A DNA stretch of 8,466 nucleotides, taken from Clostridiales bacterium. GTDB lineage: Bacteria > Bacillota > Clostridia > Saccharofermentanales > UBA5734. Positions 1 to 6,038 of the stretch are shown here, in pieces. The first letter of the stretch is position 1. The number at the start of each line of letters is the position of its first letter. Where the stretch lies: assembly GCA_007135995.1 (NCBI GenBank), contig SLHU01000265.1, positions 1 to 8,466 on the forward strand, written 5' to 3'. The notes beneath the pieces were generated by a model. The model did no database searches. It had not been told where the DNA came from and worked only from the letters and a program-made list of their open reading frames with translations. Made by a program: the position numbers and the translations under genes.

Positions 1-658
1 AGATCGGAACATTAATATCTTTGCATAACCAGGGGAGTGAGCCGATATGATCTTCATGACCATGCGTCAAAAAGATACCTCTCAGACGGTCCTTATTCTG
101 CAGAATATATGAGAAATCGGGAATAACGACATCAATGCCGGGCATATCTTCGTCGGGGAATGCAATGCCGCAGTCAACCATGATCATGTCCTGGCCATAT
201 TCATAAACAGTCAGGTTTTTACCGATCTCACGCATACCGCCCAGAGGAATGACCCTCAGTTTATCAGCCTGAACAGGTTGAGTCTGTTTCGATGTGCCTG
301 GTTTTTTGCGGCTGCCCATTGAAGACTGGCGTTTCACCTGGTTATTCACTGGTTCAGACTGCTTTTTCTTAGACTGCTGCTGACGCTGCTGGTTTTGCCT
401 GGCTGCCTGCTGGCTTTCAGGCTGTCTGTCTTTGCCTGGCTGCTGTTTTTTTCTTCCTGCTGCTCTGGCACCGGCGTTTGCCTGCTTATTCGTTTTGTCT
501 GCAGGGCTGTTGCTCTGGGGGGGCTGGCTTTTCTTCTTTCGCCTTCTTGAGGCTTGTGGCGAAGCTGTGCCTGCCGAATGCTGTTTCTCAGGCTGAGCGC
601 TTTTCTGCTTATTTGCCTTTGCTGACTCGGAATCAGCAGGCTTAACGTCTTTTGTCAT
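1..658 (-). CDS. rnj: Ribonuclease J, N-terminal part (gene runs off the window start)
   Basis: RNase J is a metallo-beta-lactamase/beta-CASP ribonuclease with 5'-3' exonuclease and endonuclease activity in mRNA decay and rRNA maturation. The 219 visible residues fall in two parts. Residues 1-132 are a low-complexity, basic, Gln/Lys/Ser-rich stretch (for example QQAARQNQQRQQQSKKKQ near 83-100) with no sign of a folded domain. The catalytic domain starts near residue 133 with LRVIPLGGMREIGKN, followed by DCGIAFPDEDMPGIDVVIPD and the metal-binding motif HGHEDH at 199-204 within LTHGHEDHIGSLPW. The start is set by AGGAGG at 668-673, nine bases before the ATG. B. subtilis RNase J1 lacks such an extension, though extended forms are known in other phyla. 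The rest of the catalytic domain, the beta-CASP insert and the C-terminus lie outside the window. The gene is divergent from rpsT. Confidence 0.95.
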   Translation of the reverse strand, partial: MTKDVKPADSESAKANKQKSAQPEKQHSAGTASPQASRRRKKKSQPPQSNSPADKTNKQANAGARAAGRKKQQPGKDRQPESQQAARQNQQRQQQSKKKQSEPVNNQVKRQSSMGSRKKPGTSKQTQPVQADKLRVIPLGGMREIGKNLTVYEYGQDMIMVDCGIAFPDEDMPGIDVVIPDFSYILQNKDRLRGIFLTHGHEDHIGSLPWLCKDINVPI

Positions 659-822
659 TAGTTTATTCCTCCTAGAAAATAAAAGATCATCTGATCTAAT
701 TAAATTTTTAATTGCATAGCATCATGTATTGAGTACTTGTCAGATCGATATCAAGAAAGGGCAAGATGTTCTGTTTATGATTTGCATATTTATCTTGAAC
801 AACTGGCAGACCAGCCGTTAAA

Positions 823-850
823 TTGACATCATCAGCTTATTTCTTATTAT
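823..850 (+). promoter_or_regulatory. Candidate distal rpsT promoter
   Basis: TTGACA at 823-828 is a perfect sigma-70/sigma-A -35 box. TATTAT at 845-850 is a good -10 box, with a 16-base spacer. Transcription would start about 115 bases before the rpsT ATG. It is secondary to the proximal candidate at 897-925. Tandem rpsT promoters are known in E. coli, but both being used here is inference. Confidence 0.5.
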
Positions 851-896
851 CATAACATGATGTGGCTGATTTTCATATCAAAATCGATGAACAGCC

Positions 897-925
897 TTGC
901 ATCACTTGTTTGAACATGGTAGAAT
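897..925 (+). promoter_or_regulatory. Probable main rpsT promoter (extended -10)
   Basis: TTGCAT at 897-902 and TAGAAT at 920-925 are separated by 17 bases. The TGG just before the -10 (917-919) makes it an extended -10 element. The predicted start near 932 gives a 5' UTR of about 40 bases to the rpsT ATG. Confidence 0.7.
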
Positions 926-973
926 ACTCGAGTGCTTAAACAGCGACAGAATGTCCAGGCGGGAGGTGAGTGT

Positions 974-1237
974 ATGCCGAATATCAAATCTGCGATGAAG
1001 CGTGTCAAAATTGCCAATAAGAAAACGATCGCGAATAAGAGCAAGCGCAGTGAACTGCGTACTCAGGTTAAAAAAACCCGGGCCGCCATGACTGAGTCAG
1101 TCAGCGATGCAGAAAAACAGTTTAAAGATACGCAGGCAAGCCTTGATCGGGCTGCTGCTAAGGGTTATTTACATAAGAAAAATGTTTCGCGAAAAAAATC
1201 AAGAATGGCGAAAGCGCTTAACAAAGCTAGTTCGTAA
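974..1237 (+). CDS. rpsT: 30S ribosomal protein S20
   Basis: S20 is a primary 16S rRNA-binding protein of the small subunit, needed early in 30S assembly. The 87-residue product has the family's usual length and is strongly basic and helical. It begins MPNIKSAMKRVKIANKK and ends SRKKSRMAKALNKASS, both typical of S20, with the LHKKNVSRKKSR segment near the C-terminus. The reading frame stays open upstream to 932, but the ATG at 974 is chosen because S20 proteins start here and GGGAGGTGA (961-969) lies just before it. It is a single-gene transcription unit with its own promoters and a strong downstream terminator. Confidence 0.97.
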   Translation: MPNIKSAMKRVKIANKKTIANKSKRSELRTQVKKTRAAMTESVSDAEKQFKDTQASLDRAAAKGYLHKKNVSRKKSRMAKALNKASS

Positions 1238-1548
1238 GGTGGCTGTCACAATTGATTTGTGCCGCGTATCCAGTCGGTTCTGTTTCGGGTAATCGCTTTT
1301 CACTGTCATATTCAATATGTCGGTTCAGCAACGCGAATACAGGCAACTATCAGAAATAATAAAGAACTGTCTGCAAGACAGTTCTTTTTTATTGTCTGCT
1401 TCAGCCAGTTGAGCGCAGCAAGCGCGAAATAATGATTATGACAGTTCTTTTTTACAAAAACAAACCTGAAAACACATATATTCCGCTGTGACCGGGACCG
1501 CTGCTGGCTGGTATTATCTATGCGCATTTATGTCAACAGGCGAATGCT
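1238..1548. other. Convergent intergenic region between rpsT and tyrS
   Basis: This 311-base stretch has no supportable gene. It holds the rpsT terminator (1361-1390), a second copy of that terminator's 3' arm and T-tract (1440-1453), and a small palindrome CATATT-C-AATATG at 1307-1319. A minus-strand ORF at 1312-1527 reads straight through the terminator and has no ribosome binding site or recognisable product. Confidence 0.6.
1361..1390 (+). terminator. Rho-independent terminator of rpsT, probably bidirectional
   Basis: AAAGAACTGTCT (1361-1372) pairs perfectly with AGACAGTTCTTT (1376-1387) around a three-base GCA loop, and the run of six T ends at 1390. Read on the minus strand the same hairpin is followed by a broken T-rich tail (TTCTTTATTATTTC). 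It may therefore also stop tyrS transcription, for which no better terminator is seen. Confidence 0.93.
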
Positions 1549-2784
1549 TCAGGTGATCATTTTCAGGCGGTGGTAAACTTTCTTGCCTTTTCGTAATATC
1601 AAGTCACCTTGCCTGAAATCATCAGTTGTCAACATTTGATTAAGATCACTGACTTTGACATCGTTCAGACTGATGCCATTTTGTTTGATCAGGCGTCGAC
1701 CCTCCCCTTTTGACGGAATCAGATCAGCTTCCAGCATGATATCAAGCAGCAGGATGCCGTCTTTGAGTGCGGCTTCATTCAGCAGGGTTTCTGGCATGCG
1801 TTCTGACTGGCCTTCGCCTTCAAAGAGTTCTTCAGCCTGTTTTTGAACGTCCTTTGCTGTATCAATACCGTGAACAATCCGCGTGATTTCATAGGCGAGC
1901 TTTTTCTTGCCCCGGTTGATCGCCTGATCTTTCAGTTCGGCATATGCGCTGATTTCATCAAGACTCATAAATGTCAATATTTTCATGCAGTTGATTACGT
2001 CTGCGTCATCAATATTCCGCCAGTACTGGTAGAAATCAAAGGGGGCTGTTTTATTCGCGTCCAGCCAGACAGCACCGCTGGCCGTTTTTCCCATCTTTGT
2101 ACCAGCGCTGGTCGTGAGAAGTTTAAATGTCATACCATAAGCGTTTTTCTGATCTTTGCGCCTGACAAGCTCAACGCCGGCGAGAATGTTGGACCACTGA
2201 TCGTCACCGCCAAGCTGAAGCTGGCAGTTGTAGCGTCTTGAAAGGACAAGGAAGTCGTAGGCCTGCATCAGCATATAGTTAAACTCAAGAAACGATAATC
2301 CTTTTTCCAGTCTTTGCTTAAAGCATTCAGCCGTCAGCATTCTGTTGACAGAAAAATGAGCACCTATATCGCGCAGAAAACTGACATAGTTCAGATCAAG
2401 AAGCCAATCGGCATTATCTACCATGACCGCCTTGTCGTCGGCAAAGTCGAGCAGGATTTTCATCTGCTCTTTAAAACGGCTGACATTATTTTTGATGTTG
2501 TCGGTTGTCAGTATCTGGCGAAGATCGGTTCTGCCGGACGGATCACCAATCATTCCCGTACCGCCGCCCATTAAAGCAATAGGCTTGTGACCTGCCTTCT
2601 GCATATGTGCCATGACCATCATCTGCACAAAATGACCAACATGCAGACTGTCAGCTGTAGGATCAAAGCCTATATAAAAAACAGCACCTGGTTCTGCCAG
2701 TAACTCACGCACTTCGTTCTCATGGGTTACCTGTGCCAGGTAACCACGGTTTTTTAATGTGTCAAACACATTTTCTGATTTCAT
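1549..2784 (-). CDS. tyrS: Tyrosyl-tRNA synthetase
   Basis: This cytoplasmic class I aminoacyl-tRNA synthetase activates tyrosine with ATP and charges tRNA-Tyr. The 411-residue protein has the normal family length. The HIGH motif appears as HVGH (48-51) in IGFDPTADSLHVGHF. The tyrosine-site strand and helix YMLMQAYDF (170-178) and LGGDDQWSNI (191-200) follow. The KMSKS motif appears as KMGKT (230-234), close to the KFGKT of Bacillus-type TyrRS. A C-terminal S4-like RNA-binding domain (about 347-405) contains GEGRRLIKQNGISLND. AAGGAG (minus-strand reading of 2793-2798) sits eight bases before the ATG. It lies 83 bases downstream of tmcAL but has its own promoter. The UTR is too short for a T-box leader. 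Confidence 0.98.
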   Translation of the reverse strand: MKSENVFDTLKNRGYLAQVTHENEVRELLAEPGAVFYIGFDPTADSLHVGHFVQMMVMAHMQKAGHKPIALMGGGTGMIGDPSGRTDLRQILTTDNIKNNVSRFKEQMKILLDFADDKAVMVDNADWLLDLNYVSFLRDIGAHFSVNRMLTAECFKQRLEKGLSFLEFNYMLMQAYDFLVLSRRYNCQLQLGGDDQWSNILAGVELVRRKDQKNAYGMTFKLLTTSAGTKMGKTASGAVWLDANKTAPFDFYQYWRNIDDADVINCMKILTFMSLDEISAYAELKDQAINRGKKKLAYEITRIVHGIDTAKDVQKQAEELFEGEGQSERMPETLLNEAALKDGILLLDIMLEADLIPSKGEGRRLIKQNGISLNDVKVSDLNQMLTTDDFRQGDLILRKGKKVYHRLKMIT

Positions 2785-2842
2785 CTTGTAAACTCCTTAA
2801 CCGAGCTTTGCTTCCGCAGCTGGCAGACATGGTTTTCGGATC

Positions 2843-2871
2843 ATTTTATCGTATATCGTCCAGGCTGTCAA
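2843..2871 (-). promoter_or_regulatory. tyrS promoter overlapping the tmcAL stop codon
   Basis: On the minus strand a perfect TTGACA (2871-2866) is followed after 17 bases by TAAAAT (2848-2843), a near-ideal housekeeping promoter. The predicted start near 2836 gives tyrS a leader of about 50 bases. The TGA stop of tmcAL (2870-2868) is embedded in the -35 box, so the two genes abut at the level of single bases. Confidence 0.8.
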
Positions 2872-4169
2872 AGCTGCAGGGCGCGCGTTTTAATATCGCG
2901 ACCGCAGGTTTCTCCGGCCTGCAGATACCACAAATCAGTTGCGATAAGGTCAAGCTCAGACATGCGGACAAGCGCCTGATTGCGTCCATGTTCCAGAAAA
3001 TCTGAAGCATTCAGTATCAAAGGCTTATCCGCCAGTTTTCGCATCAGTTTCAGCAAATGACGGCCTTTCTTGCTAAAACCAAGCACCCGGATATACTGTG
3101 GACCGCCCGCTTCGTCAAAACATGCCAGATCAGCTGTTTTCAGGCCTGCTGCCGCGGCCATGGCCGCACGGCTGACGCGTGACACTGGAAATCGCCTTGA
3201 AGAAGCCTGCTGGTATAAACTGGCCAGCCTTGTCACGCTGTTGTCTGGTTCTGGTCTGGCTGCAGCTGCCATCAGCCTGCGATTGAGTCCTTCAGCCATT
3301 CCTGGTATTTGTTCGGTTGACTGGTCAGATGCAGCCCTGAAAAAGCCAATCACAGCTGTCGCGAAGGACTCGGGAAAAAGAGGTCCGGGACCTTGGTGGA
3401 GTGCTTCCAGCAGTATTGAAAGCGAGGCATCTGGCATGTGTCCCTGCAGCTTCCGCAGCAGGCTGATCAGTGTCAGGGATTGCTGCTCAGGATGCCATGC
3501 AGGGTTTAAGTGACGTGACACGAGCTGTCTGATCGCCGATGCGCTGGCATGGACCTGATCGCCGGACCATTGCTGATCGCGGTATGCCTGGCCGGCGCGT
3601 TTAATCGTCAGGGGCAACAGCCGGTCGCCGGGAAGTTTTCGCAGTGCTTTGAGGTACTCAACAGCCAGAATATTATTTGATAATGAGAGCTGTGAGGCCA
3701 GATCCGGGTCATCAAGTACCTGAGCAGCAGCTTTTTGCCTGGCTGCAGCAAAGGACGCCCCTTGCTTCAGGAATTGCTTTAGCTGGCACTTGAAAGCGTC
3801 TGGTTCTTCGTGCAGCAGCTCAGCCAGCCGGCTGAGCTGGGTAAGCGATCCTGATTCGCTGCCAAACACCAGATGTGATCTTAAACCTGTTGCATGCAGC
3901 AATTGCACGCCGCCCCTCGCGAAACGTTCCGCGCTGGCTGTCGCGTAAGCAAACGGCAGTTCCAGAACAAGATCAACATCACAGGCAAGCGCCGCTTTTG
4001 TCCGGGTCCATTTATCGAGAATGGCCGGTTCGCCGCGCTGTGTAAAGCAGCCGCTCATCACAACCATGACCGCGCTGTCGGTCCCGATACGTTTTTTCGC
4101 TTCTCGTATCTGATAAGCGTGCCCGCTGTGAAAAGGATTATATTCAGCTATAATCGAAATTGTTTTCAT
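2868..4169 (-). CDS. tmcAL: tRNA(Met) cytidine acetate ligase (TmcAL, YlbM family)
   Basis: TmcAL uses acetate and ATP to form acetyl-adenylate and acetylates the wobble cytidine (ac4C34) of elongator tRNA-Met. The 433-residue protein fits the family length. It begins MKTISIIAEYNPFHSGH, with the nucleotidyltransferase motif HSGH at 14-17. It continues with MSGCFTQRGEPAILDKW (about 38-54), DLVLELPFAYATASAERFARGG (about 66-87, given in family order), VFGSESG (101-107), NNILAVEYLKAL, and SASAIRQ. The frame is open upstream to 4265, but homologues start at the ATG at 4169 and the extra 32 codons look non-coding. No Shine-Dalgarno precedes this ATG; instead a TATAAT ends six bases upstream, suggesting a leaderless mRNA. 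It is divergent from the gene at 4415. Confidence 0.93.
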   Translation of the reverse strand: MKTISIIAEYNPFHSGHAYQIREAKKRIGTDSAVMVVMSGCFTQRGEPAILDKWTRTKAALACDVDLVLELPFAYATASAERFARGGVQLLHATGLRSHLVFGSESGSLTQLSRLAELLHEEPDAFKCQLKQFLKQGASFAAARQKAAAQVLDDPDLASQLSLSNNILAVEYLKALRKLPGDRLLPLTIKRAGQAYRDQQWSGDQVHASASAIRQLVSRHLNPAWHPEQQSLTLISLLRKLQGHMPDASLSILLEALHQGPGPLFPESFATAVIGFFRAASDQSTEQIPGMAEGLNRRLMAAAARPEPDNSVTRLASLYQQASSRRFPVSRVSRAAMAAAAGLKTADLACFDEAGGPQYIRVLGFSKKGRHLLKLMRKLADKPLILNASDFLEHGRNQALVRMSELDLIATDLWYLQAGETCGRDIKTRALQL

Positions 4170-4175
4170 GAGATG

Positions 4176-4184
4176 ATTATAGCA
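4176..4184 (-). promoter_or_regulatory. tmcAL promoter (extended -10), predicting a leaderless transcript
   Basis: The minus strand reads TGCTATAAT: a consensus -10 (4181-4176) with the TGn extension (4184-4182). The six bases 17 bases upstream (GATTCA) match the -35 consensus poorly, which is tolerable for extended -10 promoters. Only CATCTC separates the -10 from the ATG at 4169-4167, so normal initiation would fall on or within a base or two of the A of the start codon. Confidence 0.65.
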
Positions 4185-4353
4185 TGCATTGCCTGCTCTG
4201 AATCTGCATATGGCTGATTTTTTATCATGACTGAGCGATGTATAAAGCGTCACGATTTGCGGCAATCATGATCAGCTTGCTGATCGCAGGAGGAATGACG
4301 GGTCATTTTCTGATAGAATGATGATGGTCTTGCTGATACTACGATGTATCACA

Positions 4354-4377
4354 GCAGCCGACTTGGCAGCCGACTAG
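4354..4377 (+). repeat. 12-bp tandem duplication upstream of the membrane-anchored protein gene
   Basis: GCAGCCGACTTG is followed directly by GCAGCCGACTAG, one mismatch in twelve. It lies in the predicted 5' UTR, about 40-60 bases before the ATG at 4415. Confidence 0.8.
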
Positions 4378-4414
4378 TTGTTTTTAGTGTAATTTTGACT
4401 TTGGGAGTGAAGCG

Positions 4415-5728
4415 ATGGCCGCTCAGATCTATGCGTATCGGAAAAAAAGTAAAAAGAAGATGATACTGACAGTCGGTTCCGGCGTGATTGTTTTACTTCT
4501 CGCGGCTTTTTCTGTCTGGTATTTCACCCGATCTGACAGTCAGGATGATAAGCTGCAATTTACTTTTCCGGGCGCACAACACCAGACAGCGATTGATCTG
4601 TCTGATGATGAGGACGCTGCCCGGCAGCTTTATGAACGAATTGAAGCACTGCTTTTTGATCCATCCGAACAAATCTGGTACAGATGGTATCAGCTGGAGG
4701 CGAGATTAGGTGATCCGCCGGCTGAACTTTCAGATGAAACGCTTATTTCTGACCAGCTGCTGTATGGGCAATATCTCCTGGAGCAACAGGACAGACGCGC
4801 GTTTTTGAACTGGTGGGAGGCATTCGAAACTGGATTTTTGCATATCGAAGCAGCTGAAGGAAGCGCATCAGCCGAAATCGGCTACCATGTGAGATATCAG
4901 CCTGTTCAAGATACGTTTCGGCTGCTTCGCATCCTTGGTCAAAGCTGCACTTTATGGCCGGATCAATCAAGGCTGAATCTTTTTTATGCGATGTCAGACG
5001 ATCTGCTTACTTATTTTGACAGTGGATTTCCGGCTAATGTACAGATATCAATACCAACACCAGAACCAACACTCGATCCGGCTGCGTCGCCAACCCCCTG
5101 GCCGGAGGACCAGCCGGAGCCTGATCCGTCAGAACAGCCAAGACGCGAGGCTGTCAGTTTATCAAGTATTGACCTGTTCACACTGCAAGCGCTGACTCAT
5201 GTCGATGCACGCTGGCAGGATTTATATAATCGTTCAATGAAGCTGGTGCTGAACGGTTATCTGCATGATGACCTGCCTTTGTTCGCGCTTGCCTGGGATC
5301 CTGAAACAGAGATTTACCTCAGATACAGCGGGGCTATGCCGGGGGTTGATCTTGAAGCGTCCCTCATGACCTTGCTTCACCTGGCTGAGATCGGCCAGGC
5401 ACCTCAGCGAAGTCTGGCATGGCTGCGGGGAGAACTGATCAACAGGCGCGTTCTCTACACGGAATACGATATCATACAAGGTGTGCCGATCAATCAGAAT
5501 GAATCCATTCTGTCATATGCACTGGCGGCGAGAATTGCCAGAGTAACGGATGATCAGATTCTTTACGACCAGGCTATTGAAAAATTACTTTGGCATCGCG
5601 CAACCAGCCCGACAAGTGAAGCCCTGTCTGCGATTTTTGAAGTTTTCGAGCTGCATGAGGCAACCGGACAGGAACTGGTTCACGTGCGGGCGGACCACAA
5701 TCTATGGGCGATGCTCAGTCTGAAATAA
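4415..5728 (+). CDS. Membrane-anchored extracytoplasmic protein, possibly GH8-like
   Basis: The function is not established. The 437 residues show a short basic cytoplasmic start (YRKKSKKK), one transmembrane anchor at about 17-38 (ILTVGSGVIVLLLAAFSVWY) and no signal-peptidase site, so the rest should lie outside the membrane. Two helical segments (about 65-210 and 248-437) are separated by a Pro/Glu/Asp-rich linker at about 213-245 (PTPEPTLDPAASPTP). The C-terminal half, with ASLMTLLHLAEIGQ, YTEYDIIQGVPINQNESILSYALAARIAR and DQILYDQAIEKLLWHR, reads like an (alpha/alpha)6-barrel of the GH8-related type seen in Bacillus YdaJ-like proteins. I assign this by pattern memory only and cannot point to catalytic residues. 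GGGAG (4403-4407) seven bases before the ATG supports the start. Downstream, a hairpin at 5781-5798 may end the transcript. Confidence 0.85.
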   Translation: MAAQIYAYRKKSKKKMILTVGSGVIVLLLAAFSVWYFTRSDSQDDKLQFTFPGAQHQTAIDLSDDEDAARQLYERIEALLFDPSEQIWYRWYQLEARLGDPPAELSDETLISDQLLYGQYLLEQQDRRAFLNWWEAFETGFLHIEAAEGSASAEIGYHVRYQPVQDTFRLLRILGQSCTLWPDQSRLNLFYAMSDDLLTYFDSGFPANVQISIPTPEPTLDPAASPTPWPEDQPEPDPSEQPRREAVSLSSIDLFTLQALTHVDARWQDLYNRSMKLVLNGYLHDDLPLFALAWDPETEIYLRYSGAMPGVDLEASLMTLLHLAEIGQAPQRSLAWLRGELINRRVLYTEYDIIQGVPINQNESILSYALAARIARVTDDQILYDQAIEKLLWHRATSPTSEALSAIFEVFELHEATGQELVHVRADHNLWAMLSLK

Positions 5729-5780
5729 TGAGTCAAAACGCTTGTCATTCAATCTGTTTCTGATCAGAAAACGGATGCTT

Positions 5781-5798
5781 GCTTTATCCTGATAAAGC
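5781..5798. repeat. 18-base perfect palindrome (hairpin or operator)
   Basis: GCTTTATC and GATAAAGC flank a CT spacer. As RNA it gives a seven-pair stem with a CCTG loop, extendable by G-U pairs. The downstream sequence is only loosely T-rich, so it is a weak terminator at best for the gene ending at 5728. As DNA it has the geometry of a dimeric regulator site. Confidence 0.5.
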
Positions 5799-5841
5799 GG
5801 TATTGTGTTTGACATCAAAATGAAATATCCTCGTTGTGTGA

Positions 5842-5873
5842 TGGCTTGTCTTTCTATGTTAAAATACAAGCCA
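5842..5873 (+). promoter_or_regulatory. Extended -10 promoter framed by an 8-bp inverted repeat
   Basis: The plus strand has TGTTAAAAT (5857-5865), an extended -10 (TGn then TAAAAT). The hexamer 17 bases upstream, TGTGAT, is a poor -35. TGGCTTGT (5842-5849) and ACAAGCCA (5866-5873) form perfect eight-base arms around the 16 bases containing the -10. The predicted start lies at the edge of the right arm, so the repeat acts as DNA, not RNA. This suggests an operator controlling the gene at 6039; the regulator is unknown. Confidence 0.5.
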
Positions 5874-6038
5874 AAGGGGATAATAAGCTGATTTTCGATA
5901 CACATAGGGCAATCATGTGGGACAATCGTTTCCAAAGTCAATCATCATCATGGCGGGCAAAGATCAAGATAGAACGGTTATGAGCATAAGTGCTAATGAT
6001 GTTGTGAAAACCGGCAGTGTGCTGCAGGGGAGGGAATT

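Larger units (their letters stand above)
659..973. other. Divergent intergenic region between RNase J and rpsT
   Basis: This 315-base AT-rich region carries the control sequences of both flanking genes and no convincing ORF. On the RNase J side is an A/T palindrome at 698-713 (AATTAAA, TT, TTTAATT), which would fold as a hairpin in the RNase J 5' UTR. RNase J promoter candidates on the minus strand are weak and ambiguous, so none is called. On the rpsT side are two plus-strand promoter candidates, listed separately. Confidence 0.6.
4170..4414. promoter_or_regulatory. Divergent control region rich in palindromes and repeats
   Basis: Apart from the tmcAL -10, this region holds the following elements. 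GATCAGC-TT-GCTGATC (4270-4285) is a perfect palindrome. A plus-strand extended -10 TGATAGAAT (4311-4319) is a candidate promoter for the gene at 4415; its -35 is poor. TGATAC-N6-GTATCA (4334-4351) is a perfect inverted repeat just after the predicted start. A 12-bp tandem repeat (4354-4377) differs between copies at one base. CTTGCTGAT occurs twice (4276-4284 and 4329-4337). These could be operators, but no cognate regulator is visible in the window. Confidence 0.5.
5729..6038. other. Intergenic region with a palindrome and a promoter inside an inverted repeat
   Basis: This 310-base stretch holds an 18-base palindrome at 5781-5798 and a promoter candidate at 5857-5865 flanked by inverted-repeat arms (5842-5873). 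A TTGACA at 5809-5814 has no matching -10. The remaining approximately 165 bases before the next gene would be its leader. Two overlapping mini-ORFs there (5915-5983 and 5950-6060) have weak or no ribosome binding sites and no recognised product. Confidence 0.5.

Noticed and set aside
932..973. 14-codon upstream extension of rpsT
   Set aside because: S20 proteins begin at MPNIKSA, and the Shine-Dalgarno at 961-969 would be inside the extended frame.
1312..1527. 71-residue minus-strand ORF between rpsT and tyrS
   Set aside because: It reads through the strong hairpin terminator, lacks a ribosome binding site, and the product looks like translated intergenic sequence.
1510..1536. TTGACA and GATAAT on the minus strand after tyrS
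   Set aside because: The spacing is only about 12 bases, and no gene follows in that direction before the terminator.
4170..4265. 32-codon N-terminal extension of tmcAL
   Set aside because: The family starts at MKTISIIAEYNPFH; the upstream codons overlap the promoter and the peptide has no family resemblance.
4288..4321. AGGAGG followed by an ATG at 4295 with an eight-codon frame
   Set aside because: The Shine-Dalgarno is one base from the ATG, too close for initiation, and the frame is only eight codons, the end of the 4238 mini-ORF.
5702..5941. 79-residue minus-strand ORF in the gap after the 4415 gene
   Set aside because: It starts at TTG with no Shine-Dalgarno, runs into the coding end of the opposite gene, and has no recognisable domain or composition.
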